Assembly (NCBI GenBank): GCA_020850995.1
Contig: JADZDP010000257.1
Location: 23,431 to 87,430 of the forward strand
Origin: Deltaproteobacteria bacterium
GTDB lineage: Bacteria; Myxococcota; UBA727; VGSZ01
Reading direction: 5' to 3'
Length of the DNA stretch: 64,000 nt
The notes beneath the pieces are model-generated. The model saw nothing but the letters and a program-made list of their open reading frames with translations, ran no database searches and was not told the DNA's origin. The translations under genes were made by a program, and so were the position numbers. Each line of letters starts with the position of its first letter. Position 1 is the first letter of the stretch. Positions 40,561 through 50,263 of the stretch are shown piece after piece.

Positions 40561-42576
40561 GTGGAAAACGACCTCCCGACCAGCTACCCGCCGGCCATGG
40601 CCGATGATGGCATCCAAGAGCGCTGGAGCTTCTTGCTGGTTGTGGGCGTGGCCGCTGGCGTCCTGCTGCCGCTCCTGGGAGCGGTCGGCTACTTCGACCC
40701 GTGGGAGACGCACTACGCCGAGGTGGCACGCCAGATGGCGGTGCGCGATGACTACCTGTACCCCTTCTGGAAGGACAGCTACTTCTTCTCGAAGCCCGTG
40801 CTGCTGTTCTGGCTCACGGCTCCCTTCTACAAGCTGATCGGCGCCGCCGACCCAGAGGGCCCCATGCCTGCGCTCGCCGAGCTGGTGGGGCGCTTGCCCT
40901 CGGCGCTGTCGTCGATCTTCTGCGTGGCGGTGGTCTACTGGGCCGCGCGTCGCCTGTGGGGTCGGCGCGCCGCCGTGTTGTCGTCGCTGGCCTTGGCCAC
41001 CATGCCGCTGTGGGCCTTCCTGTCCCGCCAGGCCATCACCGACATGCTGTACGCGGCGCCCGCCAGCGCGGCGCTGCTCCTGCTGGCGGTGGCGTTGTTC
41101 GACGACGATCGACCCACGGAGGGCGAGCGCCTGCCGCGTTGGTTCGTGGTGCTGTGCGGCGTGTGCCTGGTACCGCAGGCGTGGGAGATCGGCCGCAGCG
41201 CGCAGTTCCTCAACCGTGTCGAGGTGCTGGGCAGCGAGGCGGCCACGCGCCTGGCCACGTCGGTGGCGCTGGCAGTGGGCGCCGTGGCGCTCTTGATCTG
41301 GCTCGCGCGCACCGCGCGCGATCCGCTCCTGCACGGCGCGGCGCTCTTGTTCGCGCTCTCGACCTTGGCCAAGGGTCCCATCGGCGTGGTGCTGTGCGGG
41401 GGCGCGTTGGTGATCGCGGTGATCCTGCTCGGCGAGTGGCAGCGCCTCGCGCGCCCGGCCGCCGTGACGTCGACGGTGCTGTTCCTGGCCGTGTCGGCGC
41501 CGTGGCCGCTGGTGATGAGCGTGTTCCCCGGCCTCGACGAGGGACGAAAGACCTGGGTGCAGCGCTTCGTGCTCTACGACTTGCTCGGCCGCGGGGGCGG
41601 CGCCGCCCACGGCGACAAGGGCAGCTTCGACTACTACCTGCGCTACCTCGGCTGGGGGCTGTTCCCCTGGAGCGCGCTCCTACCCTTCGCCCTCGTCGAC
41701 GCGCTGAGGGACCGCGCCAGGACACCGGCGGGGCGCTTCACGCTCTTGGTGGCGGTCTGGGCCGTGCTGACCTTCGTGTTCTTCACGGCCACCGTCACCA
41801 AGTTCCACCACTACATGTTCCCGCTGTGCGTGCCCGCAGCGCTCTTGCTTGGGCGCTGGCTCGACGCCCTGTGCGACGACGAGCGCGTGCTGTCGCCGCT
41901 CTTGGCGTTGCTGGCCATCGCGCTCCTGGTGCTCATGGGTCGCGACCTGGTCATGGAGCCATGGCAGCTCATCGACCTCTTCACCTACCACTACAAGGGC
42001 TACAAGCCTGACTACTACTTCCCGTCCGACCTCCAGTGGCGCGTCGGCCTGGGCGTCGCCTGCTTCGGCGCCGCATTGTTGCTCGGCGTCGGGGCCATCG
42101 CCGGCGCCGCGCGCGGCGGGCACGCGCCTCACTGGTCGCGACGGCCCTGGTGGGTGACCGCGCTCGTCGGCGACGCGCGCGCCAACGCCCCCTTCGTGCT
42201 CGGCGCGGTGGCGGCGGCGCTGGCGTTCTCGCTCTTCGCGGTGCAAGTGCACTTCAACCGCGCCAGTCAGCACTGGAGCCAGCGCTGGATGTTCCAAACC
42301 TACGAAGCGCTCAAGGGGCCGAACGAGCCGATCATCGCGTACCAGATGGACTGGAAGGGAGAGGCCTTCTACGCGAAGAACCGCGACCTGCAGGTGAAGA
42401 AGAACGCCGCCGACTTGAAGAAGCTCATCGAGCGACCCGGCCGCGAGTTCGTGCTGGTGCAGACCGATCGCTTCGGCGGTATGAAGACCGCGCTCGGCAA
42501 GGAGTACGAGGACAAAATCCGCGTCGTCGATCGCACCAACCAGAAGTGGTACCTGGTCACCGTCGACGACAAGTAG
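40561..42576 (+). CDS. ArnT/PMT-family membrane glycosyltransferase
   Basis: A GTG at 40561 after GGCGAGG gives 671 residues; ATG 40597 (MADDGIQERWSFLLV) is an equally plausible start. The first extracytoplasmic loop holds the family motif FDPWETHYAEVARQM followed by FWKDSYFFSKPVLLFWLTAP, matching ArnT-like transferases that move a sugar from polyprenyl phosphate to lipid A or protein. About twelve helices follow, with ALSTLAKGPIGVVLCG (the conserved KGP loop), then a soluble periplasmic C-terminal domain of about 110 residues. The acceptor is unknown. Its start region is close to the divergent operon starting at 40437. Confidence 0.88.
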   Translation: MENDLPTSYPPAMADDGIQERWSFLLVVGVAAGVLLPLLGAVGYFDPWETHYAEVARQMAVRDDYLYPFWKDSYFFSKPVLLFWLTAPFYKLIGAADPEGPMPALAELVGRLPSALSSIFCVAVVYWAARRLWGRRAAVLSSLALATMPLWAFLSRQAITDMLYAAPASAALLLLAVALFDDDRPTEGERLPRWFVVLCGVCLVPQAWEIGRSAQFLNRVEVLGSEAATRLATSVALAVGAVALLIWLARTARDPLLHGAALLFALSTLAKGPIGVVLCGGALVIAVILLGEWQRLARPAAVTSTVLFLAVSAPWPLVMSVFPGLDEGRKTWVQRFVLYDLLGRGGGAAHGDKGSFDYYLRYLGWGLFPWSALLPFALVDALRDRARTPAGRFTLLVAVWAVLTFVFFTATVTKFHHYMFPLCVPAALLLGRWLDALCDDERVLSPLLALLAIALLVLMGRDLVMEPWQLIDLFTYHYKGYKPDYYFPSDLQWRVGLGVACFGAALLLGVGAIAGAARGGHAPHWSRRPWWVTALVGDARANAPFVLGAVAAALAFSLFAVQVHFNRASQHWSQRWMFQTYEALKGPNEPIIAYQMDWKGEAFYAKNRDLQVKKNAADLKKLIERPGREFVLVQTDRFGGMKTALGKEYEDKIRVVDRTNQKWYLVTVDDK

Positions 42577-42595
42577 GGCGTGGAGCGCCGGGATC

Positions 42596-43339
42596 TCAGA
42601 AGCGCATGATACGCAGCGCGCCCTGCGGCTCGAGCAGGGGCGGCAGCGGCAGCTCGGGTAGCGGCGCGACAGGCTCGTTCGGCGTCGGCTCGGGGAGCGG
42701 GGCCGTGGAGCGCCGCGCCGGTCGCCGTCTGCCGGTGGCGGGGTGCGCGGCGGCGAAGAGGCCAGGCCAGCCGTCGCCGTCGTCGCCGGGGTGCTTCTCC
42801 TCTGCCGCCAGCGCGTAGGCCACCGGGATCGCCACGGCCGATCCGACGAGCCCTGCGAGCATGCCGATCCCGCCGCCGAAGCTCATCAAAGGGTTGCTGG
42901 TGAAGGCGCCGAAGTACACGGCCGCGAGGCCGACGCCGCCCACCATGAGCACGCCATAGGAGGCGACGATGGGCCAGATGGCGGGCGCTCGTGTCTTGCC
43001 GAAGCGATCGCCGATCCACGTCGACGCGTACGCCGCAGCGCCCGGGATGGTGCAGGCGACGCACAAGGTGAAGGGGCACAGATAGGCCGTCACGAAGATC
43101 GCCGGCGCCGCCACCGTGTACACGGCGCAGGCACCGGCCAACTGCAGGAGGCCGAGGATCGGACCGTCGAGCCCCTCGACCTCGTCGCCGCGAGGAGCGT
43201 CCGCGCGCTGGTCGGGTGGCGGCGGCGCCACCTCCGCTTGCTCCGAGATCACCGGCGTGCGGGACTCGACGGGCGCGTCCTCGTCGATCACCGCGCTGGG
43301 CAGCACCACCATCGCCAGTCCCAGCAGCGCAAGCGTCAT
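42596..43339 (-). CDS. Membrane protein with Pro-rich tail
   Basis: A 247-residue protein; ATG 43339 (MTLALLGLAMVVLPSAV) starts a signal-like helix. A Pro/Glu/Asp-rich linker (residues about 18-55) precedes four hydrophobic segments (LLQLAGACAVYTVAAPAIFV, AIWPIVASYGVLMVGGVGLA, SFGGGIGMLAGLVGSAVAIP among them), then a 65-residue Pro/Arg-rich tail. In layout it recalls the glycine-rich pair at 4563 and 5403, though I cannot show homology. Unknown function. Lies 32 bp downstream of the rsmB stop on the same strand. Confidence 0.7.
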   Translation of the reverse strand: MTLALLGLAMVVLPSAVIDEDAPVESRTPVISEQAEVAPPPPDQRADAPRGDEVEGLDGPILGLLQLAGACAVYTVAAPAIFVTAYLCPFTLCVACTIPGAAAYASTWIGDRFGKTRAPAIWPIVASYGVLMVGGVGLAAVYFGAFTSNPLMSFGGGIGMLAGLVGSAVAIPVAYALAAEEKHPGDDGDGWPGLFAAAHPATGRRRPARRSTAPLPEPTPNEPVAPLPELPLPPLLEPQGALRIMRF

Positions 43340-43371
43340 GGCCCCACGATGAAACGAAAGGGCGCCGGCGT

Positions 43372-44640
43372 TCAACGTGCGGCGCGTTGGAGCACCGCCG
43401 CGAAGAAGCCGTCTGTTCCATGCCGCGCCGGGTCGACGCTCAGGAAGCGCCCGGGCAGATCCACGCCGGCGCTCGCGAGCACGGCGCCAGCGTCGCCGAC
43501 GGAGAAGTCGGGGTGGCGCGCCAGGAACCAATCGACGACGGCCTCGTTCTCCTCGGCCAAGAGCGAGCAGGTCGCGTACACCAGGCGGCCCGCCGGGCGC
43601 ACCAAGGTCGCGTAGCCCTGAAGGATGTCGCGCTGCTGTCCCGCGAGCCGAGCCACGTCGTCGGGCGTGAGCGTCCAGGTGATGTCGGGGTTACGTCGCA
43701 GCACGCCGGTGCCGCTACAGGGCGCGTCCACCAGCACGACGTCGGCGCGGTCCTTCAGCCGCGCCTGCCGGTCGAGCGCGCCCACCCGCAGGTTGTGCAC
43801 GCCCGCGCGCGCGGCGCGCCGCGACAGATCGTGGCGACGTCGTTCGTTGGGCTCGAGCGCGTACAACGTGCCGGTGCCCCGCATCAGCGCCGCCAGGTGC
43901 AGGCTCTTGCCGCCCGCGCCGGCGCAGCCGTCGACGACGGTGGTGCCGGGCGCTACGCCGCACGCCAGCGACACGAGCTGGCTGCCCTCGTCTTGCACCT
44001 CGAACATGCCGTCGGCGAAGGCGCGGGTCACGAACAGGTCGGCGCGTGCCTCGAGCACGAGGCCGTCCGGCGAGCGCGACGTGCGCTTGGCCGCGATGCC
44101 CTCGATGGCCAGCGCGCGCACGACCGCGTCGGGGTCGGCGCGCAGGCGGTTGGCCCGGAGCGTGGTTGGCGGCGTGTCCGCGAAGGCCGCGCACAGGGCG
44201 GCGGCGGCCTCGGCGCCGCGTTCGTCGACGAGGCGCGCGCAAAGCCAGCTCGGCAGGCCCGTCCGCACCTCGGCGGGCGCGCCGTCGGTGACGCGCCAGG
44301 CCCCAATCAAGGCGCGCGCCCCAGCAGGATCGATGGGCAGGGTGGCGGCGTCCACGGCGCGTGCCCCCACCAGGAAGAGGCAGGCCAGGGCTCCGCGCGT
44401 CGGCTCGTCATGGAGCGCGCCGGCCGCATGCTCCACGCGGCGGCGGGCCCGCCACATCCCCTGCGCCACGTCGACGACGAAGCCGCGCTCGGCGCCGCGC
44501 AGGTCGTGGCGCGCGCGGAGGAAGCGCGCCACCGTGGCGTCGAGGGGGGCGCGGGTTCGGATGCCCTGCAGGAAGAGGGCGCCAGCGGCGTCGAGGATCC
44601 GCGCGGTCGGACGAGTCAGGAGCGGATGTGCAATGGTCAC
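43372..44640 (-). CDS. rsmB: 16S rRNA (cytosine-5) methyltransferase, RsmB/Sun family
   Basis: A 422-residue cytoplasmic enzyme with a GTG start at 44640. Residues about 5-140 are the NusB-like RNA-binding domain of the family; residues about 210-420 are the m5C methyltransferase domain with VVDGCAGAGGKSLHLAALM (SAM site), VDAPCSGTGVLRRNPD carrying Cys308, and LVYATCSLLAEENEAVV carrying Cys358, the two catalytic cysteines. It methylates a cytosine of 16S rRNA in E. coli (C967). The exact position here is assumed from family. The gene is divergent from 44715. Confidence 0.93.
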   Translation of the reverse strand: MTIAHPLLTRPTARILDAAGALFLQGIRTRAPLDATVARFLRARHDLRGAERGFVVDVAQGMWRARRRVEHAAGALHDEPTRGALACLFLVGARAVDAATLPIDPAGARALIGAWRVTDGAPAEVRTGLPSWLCARLVDERGAEAAAALCAAFADTPPTTLRANRLRADPDAVVRALAIEGIAAKRTSRSPDGLVLEARADLFVTRAFADGMFEVQDEGSQLVSLACGVAPGTTVVDGCAGAGGKSLHLAALMRGTGTLYALEPNERRRHDLSRRAARAGVHNLRVGALDRQARLKDRADVVLVDAPCSGTGVLRRNPDITWTLTPDDVARLAGQQRDILQGYATLVRPAGRLVYATCSLLAEENEAVVDWFLARHPDFSVGDAGAVLASAGVDLPGRFLSVDPARHGTDGFFAAVLQRAAR

Positions 44641-44714
44641 ATGATCCGGCGCGGCCAGCGTCTAGACTGCTTCGACCGTCTTTGACGAGTGGAGCCCTAT
44701 CTTTGGGAGGACCT

Positions 44715-45659
44715 ATGCAGTGCAGCAACTGTGGCGGCGCGCTCGCGCCGGGCCAAGGGACGTGCGCGGCCTGCGGACACGCAGCCGCCCTCGGCGCCAG
44801 CGTGGGCGCATTCGGTGAGCGGCCGGTGGAGGCGCGGCCCATGCCGCCGCCGGGTCCCTACAACATCCGCTTCGGCGTCAGCGAACCGCTGACCGAGACC
44901 TTCCGCCTGTGGAGCAACGACCTTGGGCGCCAGGTGCTGATGACCTTGATCCCGTACGCGGCGCTGGTGCCCTTCGGCGTGGCCTTCGGCATCTGGGCCG
45001 CGGTGTCACTGTCGAACGGCGGCGAGCCGTCGACGACGCAATTGGTGGCCATGGGCTCGGTCGGCCTCGCGTTTGGCATCGTCGCCTTCATCCTCATGCT
45101 CGCTGCGAGCGCGGGCACCATGCTGCTCGCCGACGACAAGGAGCGCACCGGCGGGACCGGCCTCGGCGTGTGGCAGGCCTTCCTTGCCGGGCTGTCGCGC
45201 TCCGGCTGGCTCATCCTCGCGAATCTGGTCTACCTCGGCGTCATCGTCGCGCTGTGGGTGGTCCCGTTCGGCATCCCCACCGCGCTGCTCATCGACACGG
45301 AGAACCCCGTGTGGGCCATCGGCTTCATCCCCGCGCTCGGCACCTTCGTGCTCGGTGTGTGGCTGCTCACGCGCCTGATGCCGCTGCTCCCGCTCGTCGT
45401 GGTCGAGGAGCTCAGCCTCGGCGTCGCGTTGTCGCGCGCCTGGCAGCTCACCTCGGGTCGCGCTGCGGAGGTGTTCCTCGCCAACCTGGTGTTCGGCGTG
45501 GCGCTGATGGGCATCTACATGGCGGTGGGCGTCATCAGCATCATCCCCCTGCTCGGCATGCTCATTCAGCTCGCGGCCAACATCATCCTGGGCAGCTTGC
45601 AGGGCGTCTATGCGTTCACGCTCTACGCAGGGCTCGTGAGCACGTCGCCCAAGCGCTGA
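44715..45659 (+). CDS. Zinc-ribbon multi-pass membrane protein
   Basis: A 314-residue protein; ATG 44715 has a strong GGGAGG site (44705-44710). Residues 3-22 are a zinc ribbon with two CxxC knuckles (CSNCGGALAPGQGTCAACG). After a Pro-rich linker come six transmembrane helices (MTLIPYAALVPFGVAFGIWA through QLAANIILGSLQGVYAF), with the conserved-looking cytoplasmic segment SLGVALSRAWQLTSGRAAEV between helices 4 and 5, typical of DUF975/glycerophosphodiesterase-like membrane domains. Function unknown. Confidence 0.8.
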   Translation: MQCSNCGGALAPGQGTCAACGHAAALGASVGAFGERPVEARPMPPPGPYNIRFGVSEPLTETFRLWSNDLGRQVLMTLIPYAALVPFGVAFGIWAAVSLSNGGEPSTTQLVAMGSVGLAFGIVAFILMLAASAGTMLLADDKERTGGTGLGVWQAFLAGLSRSGWLILANLVYLGVIVALWVVPFGIPTALLIDTENPVWAIGFIPALGTFVLGVWLLTRLMPLLPLVVVEELSLGVALSRAWQLTSGRAAEVFLANLVFGVALMGIYMAVGVISIIPLLGMLIQLAANIILGSLQGVYAFTLYAGLVSTSPKR

Positions 45660-45675
45660 CTCGTCGGCGACGTCG

Positions 45676-48126
45676 TCACCGCACCGGGCCCGCCAGGTTC
45701 TCGGTGCACAGGTAGCTCTGCTCGAACTGCGCCGCGTTGAAGGTGGGGTTGAGCGGGCCACCCACGGTGACGGCGTGCCCGTCGATCATGATGGTGCCGT
45801 CGATGCGGTTGCTGACCGCGTTGAAGGTGCCGTTGGTCGCGGTCAGCGAGGTGTCGTCGATCTCGATCTCGAACACCTTGCCCTGCGCCTCCAGCGTGGC
45901 GCGCGCGTTGCGCAGGTGGATTTGGCTCAGGTGCGCGATGGGCGTGGGCACGTCCATGGTCTCGGGCTCGTCGGCGCGCGCGCCCGTGGCCGGCTCCACG
46001 AGCGCCGACAGCGTGCCCTCGTGGATGGTCAGCTTGCCGACGGGCTGGCTCTGGCCCGCGGCCAACTGGTAGGTGACGAGCTCGTCGAGCACTACGTCGG
46101 TGAGCGTGATCTCGACGTCGTGGTGATCGCGCGGCTCGATGGCGTCGACCAGCAGGTACTGCGTGGTGCGCTCGCCATAGACCGTGCGCGAGGCGTTCAC
46201 CGAGGCGTGTCCTTGCACGAAGGTGGCGCCGCCCAGGCAGTCCTCGGCGTACACCGAGCGCTGGTCGAAGCCCACCGTGCATTGCTCGACCTCCCAGGTC
46301 ATCGAGCCCATGTCGCCCGTCTCGCCGACCACCTCGGTGGGGAAGAGCAACACGCCAAAGGTGTCCTCGAAGCCGCAGTCGCTGTCCTTGTTCACCATGC
46401 TCGCCACCGTGCCGACGGTCTGCACCACCAGGCGCGCGGCGCCGTCGCCGATGACCTGCCGGAAGTTGCACCGCTCGTCGCTGGCGGGGATCACCAGGTT
46501 CGGCGTGCACGAGAAGCTGGCCGCGAAGTCGTCGGCCTCGTACTCCGGATCGAGGACCGGCGGCGTGCCCGTCTCGAGCGGGATCGCATAGGGGGTGCCC
46601 TCGACGACGATGCTGCCCGCCAGCATGTTCTCCACGCCATCCCTGTTGCCGTTCTGCGCGTCCAACGACGAGCCATCGATGCTCAGCTGCAGCGCGTTGC
46701 CGGCGGCGCGCAGCAGCGCCACCGTCCCCGCGCGGTAGGCGACGTCCTCGAAGGTCACCACGGGCGTGGCGATGGAGCAGGCGCCGGTGCTGGCATCGAG
46801 CGCCATGCGCGGCTTCATGCGGCCGGTGAGCGAGCCCTCGAGGATCTCGAGGCTCTTGTCGCTGGTGCTGCTGCTGGCCTTGAAGTGATCGAAGCTGATG
46901 TCGAACGTCAGCTCGACGGCGTCGCGCGAGGTGGGGATGATGGGCTGCGCCGGGTCGCCGGTGACGCGGCCGCGCAGGCGCATGGTGCCGGTGACCGAGG
47001 CCTTGCCCTCGGCGTAGGTGGTCTTGCCGCCGCAGTCGCGATCGAGCTGCGTCTTGGTGGGAAAGTCGAAGGTGCATGGCGTGTCGATGCGGTAGAGCAC
47101 CTCGCCGCCGTCGTGGCCAAGCTGGCCGCTCACCTGCGCACCATCGATGACCTCGGGGCTGGCAAAACCACAGCGCGTGTCGCCGACCACGGTCCCCATG
47201 AGCGCGCCCGCGTTGCTGAAGGTCAGCTTGGCTGCGCCCTCGGCGAGCATGGGGGTGAGCGGCTTGCAGGTGTACTCGTAGGGCAGCTTGAGATCCTCGC
47301 GACAGGTGAAGGCGCTCTGGAAGTAGGCGGCGTCGTACTCGGGATCGAGCTGGTGATCGTCGTTGAGGTCCACCTTGGTGTCCCACACCGTGATGGCGCC
47401 CTCGTAGTAGTTCTCGCGGTTGCCGTACTTGCCGAGCTGGCCGCTCAGGTCCACCGCCGGCACGTCCACGTCGAAGATGTGGCCCTCGCCGTCGTTGACC
47501 GTGTACACGGCGTCGCGCACGGTGATGGCGTCGAGGGTCACCTCGCTGGTGTCGATGCTGCACACGCCGAGCGACAGGCTCTGCGCGAGGTGAACGCGCG
47601 CCAGCACCTCGATGTTGGCGTGCTGCATCAGCAGGATCGACTCGCGGTCGGTGAGCTCGAGCTCGTAGTCACGCACCTTCGCGCTGACGGCGAAGGTGAC
47701 GGCGTCGGGGCTCTGCGGGATGACGGGCTTGTCGGGGTTGCCCGTCAAGAGCCCCTCGACAGTCTTGGTGGCGGAGATGACCACGCTGCCGCGCACCAGC
47801 GTCTTGGCGCCGTTGCAGTCCTCGGACACCGCCACCAGCTCGGGGCCGAAGTCGATGGTGCAGTTCTCCACCGTCCAGGTCACCGAGCCGAGCTGACCGA
47901 GCTCGCCGTCTTGGCGGAAGCTCTGCAGCACCGCCGCGCTCGACATGCCGCAGCTCGTGTCGTCGTCGATGAAGCTGACGAGCTTGACGGAGTTGCGCAC
48001 GCTCAAGCGCGCGGCGCCGGCGCCGACCTTCTCGGGGAACATGCGCTCCAGCTGGCAGGCCGAGCTACCCAGGGCCAGGACGGCAGACGCGACTGCGGTG
48101 ATGACGCGGTGCGTGGTCGACGACAT
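45676..48126 (-). CDS. Large lipoprotein with three internal repeats
   Basis: An 816-residue secreted lipoprotein; the ATG at 48126 is preceded by GGGGAG, and the signal is VITAVASAVLALGSSACQL. The mature protein is three copies of one unit of about 260 residues, starting GAGAARLSVRNSVKLVS, EGAAKLTFSNAGALMGTVV and GDGAARLVVQTVGTVASMV. Each has a C-G pair (DTSCGMSS, DTRCGFAS, DSDCGFED), a later Cys, a central ATKTVEG/GTMRLRG/ASRTVYG strand, and a closing LDPEYDAAYFQSAFTC-like motif (LDPEYEADDFAASFSC, LNPTFNAAQFEQSYLC). All-beta by composition. I do not know the family; a surface scaffold is likely. Confidence 0.82.
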   Translation of the reverse strand: MSSTTHRVITAVASAVLALGSSACQLERMFPEKVGAGAARLSVRNSVKLVSFIDDDTSCGMSSAAVLQSFRQDGELGQLGSVTWTVENCTIDFGPELVAVSEDCNGAKTLVRGSVVISATKTVEGLLTGNPDKPVIPQSPDAVTFAVSAKVRDYELELTDRESILLMQHANIEVLARVHLAQSLSLGVCSIDTSEVTLDAITVRDAVYTVNDGEGHIFDVDVPAVDLSGQLGKYGNRENYYEGAITVWDTKVDLNDDHQLDPEYDAAYFQSAFTCREDLKLPYEYTCKPLTPMLAEGAAKLTFSNAGALMGTVVGDTRCGFASPEVIDGAQVSGQLGHDGGEVLYRIDTPCTFDFPTKTQLDRDCGGKTTYAEGKASVTGTMRLRGRVTGDPAQPIIPTSRDAVELTFDISFDHFKASSSTSDKSLEILEGSLTGRMKPRMALDASTGACSIATPVVTFEDVAYRAGTVALLRAAGNALQLSIDGSSLDAQNGNRDGVENMLAGSIVVEGTPYAIPLETGTPPVLDPEYEADDFAASFSCTPNLVIPASDERCNFRQVIGDGAARLVVQTVGTVASMVNKDSDCGFEDTFGVLLFPTEVVGETGDMGSMTWEVEQCTVGFDQRSVYAEDCLGGATFVQGHASVNASRTVYGERTTQYLLVDAIEPRDHHDVEITLTDVVLDELVTYQLAAGQSQPVGKLTIHEGTLSALVEPATGARADEPETMDVPTPIAHLSQIHLRNARATLEAQGKVFEIEIDDTSLTATNGTFNAVSNRIDGTIMIDGHAVTVGGPLNPTFNAAQFEQSYLCTENLAGPVR

Positions 48127-48225
48127 AGGGGCTCCCCAGAAAGAGATGCATCTTGTATCGCACCTCACATGCGACCGTTGCCTACATTGGACGACCATCG
48201 GTCCATTGTCGGAGGCATCCCCGCC

Positions 48226-49299
48226 ATGGCCGACGCCGTGCAGGGTGCGCCGGCCCTCGGCGCGGTGCGCGCCACGCGCCGTTTCTATTGGGAGCTGGTG
48301 GAGATGCGGCGCGCGGGGTGCGCCGCACCGGCGGCGCTGCTGGCAGATCCGCGCATGGGCCTGGCGCTCGCCGCGCTGCGTGACGCGGCGCAGCGAGATC
48401 CGGTGCGCATCGCCTGCCTGGTGGAGCTCGGCGCTGCCGGGTCCGACGACGTGGTGGGCCAGCTCCTGCGCGCGAAGGACGCGCTGGCGCGCCACGACCT
48501 CGACCTCGATCTCTGGCCGCAGCTCGCCGAGAGCGCCACGCGCTTCCTCAACACCTCCACGGCCACGATCTTCCAAGCGCGCCTGTTGCCGATCCTCGAT
48601 GAGCTCCACCACGCCGTCGGCGGCGCCGACATCGGCGTGGCGCTCGACCTCGAGCCGCGCGAACCGATGATCCGCGCGGCGTGGACCGTGGCCGCCTCCG
48701 ACGCGCCGATGGCGCAGCGCGCGCGCGCCATCGGCGGCGTCGCGGGCTCGCTCTTGCGCTCGGCGTGGGACGCGCGCCAAGGACACCGCGACCTCATCGA
48801 GCTCGGCCGCGACCTCGAGGCGCGCGAGCTGCCGTTGCACGTGGCGGTCATGCCGCCGCTCACCATCACGCCGGGACGCGACCTGCTGCGTCACTGGGCG
48901 CTCGGGTGTCCCGCCGTCGACGACGACGGCGCGCCGCTCTTCGGCCTGCAGGCGGCCATGTGCTACCCGTCGTTGGCGCGGCGCGTCCCCGGGCGGCGCT
49001 CGGCGTCACGCGAGGACGACAAGCGCACGCTGGCGCTGTGGGCCGCGCGCCACCGCGTCAGCCACGACGCCGTCGTCATCGGGCAGACCAGCACCGGCAT
49101 CCTCGGCGACGAACCGGTGTACGAGAGCGAGACCGCGTTGGCCGAGGACGTGCGCGCCATGCAGGCGCTCGGCTTCTCCGACATCGCCATCTACGCGCTC
49201 GAGGGCGTGCTGTTCGGGCCGCGCGGGGTGAGCGACCAGGGCTGCGCCCTGCGCAGCGACGTCGAGCGTTGGCTGAGCGCCTGCTTCGGCGAGAGCTGA
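48226..49299 (+). CDS. Hypothetical protein, 357 residues
   Basis: ATG 48226 has GGAGG ten bases upstream; ATG 48169 would add 19 residues but lacks a site. Not a family I recognise. The N-terminal half is helical; the C-terminal half alternates strands and helices (DIGVALDLEPREPM, LPLHVAVMPPLTITPGRDLL, AVVIGQTSTGILGDEPVYES, FSDIAIYALEGVLFGPRG), like a TIM-barrel-type fold. The acidic ends of ALDLEP and ALEG would suit a hydrolase, but this is only an impression. No signal peptide. Divergent from the triplicated lipoprotein. Confidence 0.72.
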   Translation: MADAVQGAPALGAVRATRRFYWELVEMRRAGCAAPAALLADPRMGLALAALRDAAQRDPVRIACLVELGAAGSDDVVGQLLRAKDALARHDLDLDLWPQLAESATRFLNTSTATIFQARLLPILDELHHAVGGADIGVALDLEPREPMIRAAWTVAASDAPMAQRARAIGGVAGSLLRSAWDARQGHRDLIELGRDLEARELPLHVAVMPPLTITPGRDLLRHWALGCPAVDDDGAPLFGLQAAMCYPSLARRVPGRRSASREDDKRTLALWAARHRVSHDAVVIGQTSTGILGDEPVYESETALAEDVRAMQALGFSDIAIYALEGVLFGPRGVSDQGCALRSDVERWLSACFGES

Positions 49300-49366
49300 T
49301 CCGCTCGGCCGAACGACCGACGAGCGCGCCCAAGCCGCGCCGCCTGCGCGCGCCGAAACGCCCCTC

Positions 49367-50263
49367 ATGAGCAGCACGGTGACGCCGCGCCGCGCCTTGT
49401 CACCCCGGGAGGCGCAGCAGCGCATCGAAGGGCTGGCCGAGGGGCACACGGACGCGCGCGAGGAGCGCGAGATCGTCGACATCCTCGAGCGCCAAGACGC
49501 GCGCACCAGGGGCGAGACCGTGCGCCTGCTCGATGGCGGCGGCGATCGCCACTGCGCAGCCAAGCTCCTGTCCAAGGACATCGATGATCCCGCGCTGCGG
49601 GCGCGCGCGCGCACCCTCATCGACGAGGCGCGCCCCTTCGCGTGCAGCCCCGGCGCGGTCGTCATCTCCGACATCGACGACACCGTGGTACCGAACCGAG
49701 GCACCAGCGCGCTGCCCAACGTGTTCCCCGGTGCGCGCGAGCTGTTCGGCGCGCTCGACGCGGGCAAGGGCGGCACCGACGCCACGGGCGACGTCCACTT
49801 CGTCACGGCGCGCGATGGCCTGTTCGTTTCTGGCGTGCCCGCCATCAAGCGCGCCGGCATCGACGCGGGCTCCGTGCGCCACGGCGACGTCGGCTCGGCC
49901 CTCGTCAGCCCCTTCGATCACAACCGCGCGCTCGCGGATCGCAAGGTGAAGAACATCTGCGAGCTCATCGACAAGAACCCAAGTCGCAAGGCCATCCTCG
50001 TGGGCGACACGGTGCAGGCCGACCCCGACGTGTTCCGGCGCGTGCTCGAGGCGCGGCCCGACAAGGTGAGCGTGGCGCTGGTGCACGCCATCCCCGGCTG
50101 CAAGGTGCCGGCCTTCGTGAAGGACGATCCCCGCTTCGTGGTGTTCGCCGACTACGGCGAGGCCGCGCGATCGCTCGCGGAGCGCGGGCTCATCAGCGCA
50201 GGCCAGCGAGACGCAGTGCTCGCCGCAGTGCTCGCCGCTACTGCACCGACCAGACGACGTTGA
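49367..50263 (+). CDS. App1-like HAD-fold phosphatase domain protein
   Basis: A 298-residue protein. Residues about 95-280 resemble the conserved catalytic domain of App1-type phosphatidate phosphatases: VVISDIDDTVVPNRG with Asp102 and Asp104 of the DxDxT motif, VHFVTARDGLFVSGVPAI, KVKNICELIDKNPSRKAIL and LVGDTVQADPDVFRRVL with the late acidic residues. The N-terminal 90 residues are helical and charged (EAQQRIEGLAEGHTDARE). Substrate unknown; lipid phosphate is the family precedent. No signal peptide. Its 3' end overlaps the calpain-like gene by 26 bp on the opposite strand. Confidence 0.78.
   Translation: MSSTVTPRRALSPREAQQRIEGLAEGHTDAREEREIVDILERQDARTRGETVRLLDGGGDRHCAAKLLSKDIDDPALRARARTLIDEARPFACSPGAVVISDIDDTVVPNRGTSALPNVFPGARELFGALDAGKGGTDATGDVHFVTARDGLFVSGVPAIKRAGIDAGSVRHGDVGSALVSPFDHNRALADRKVKNICELIDKNPSRKAILVGDTVQADPDVFRRVLEARPDKVSVALVHAIPGCKVPAFVKDDPRFVVFADYGEAARSLAERGLISAGQRDAVLAAVLAATAPTRRR

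Noticed and set aside
45775..48168. Long plus-strand frame upstream of 48226
   Set aside because: Antisense to the triplicated lipoprotein; His/Val/Asp-rich shadow translation with no domain.
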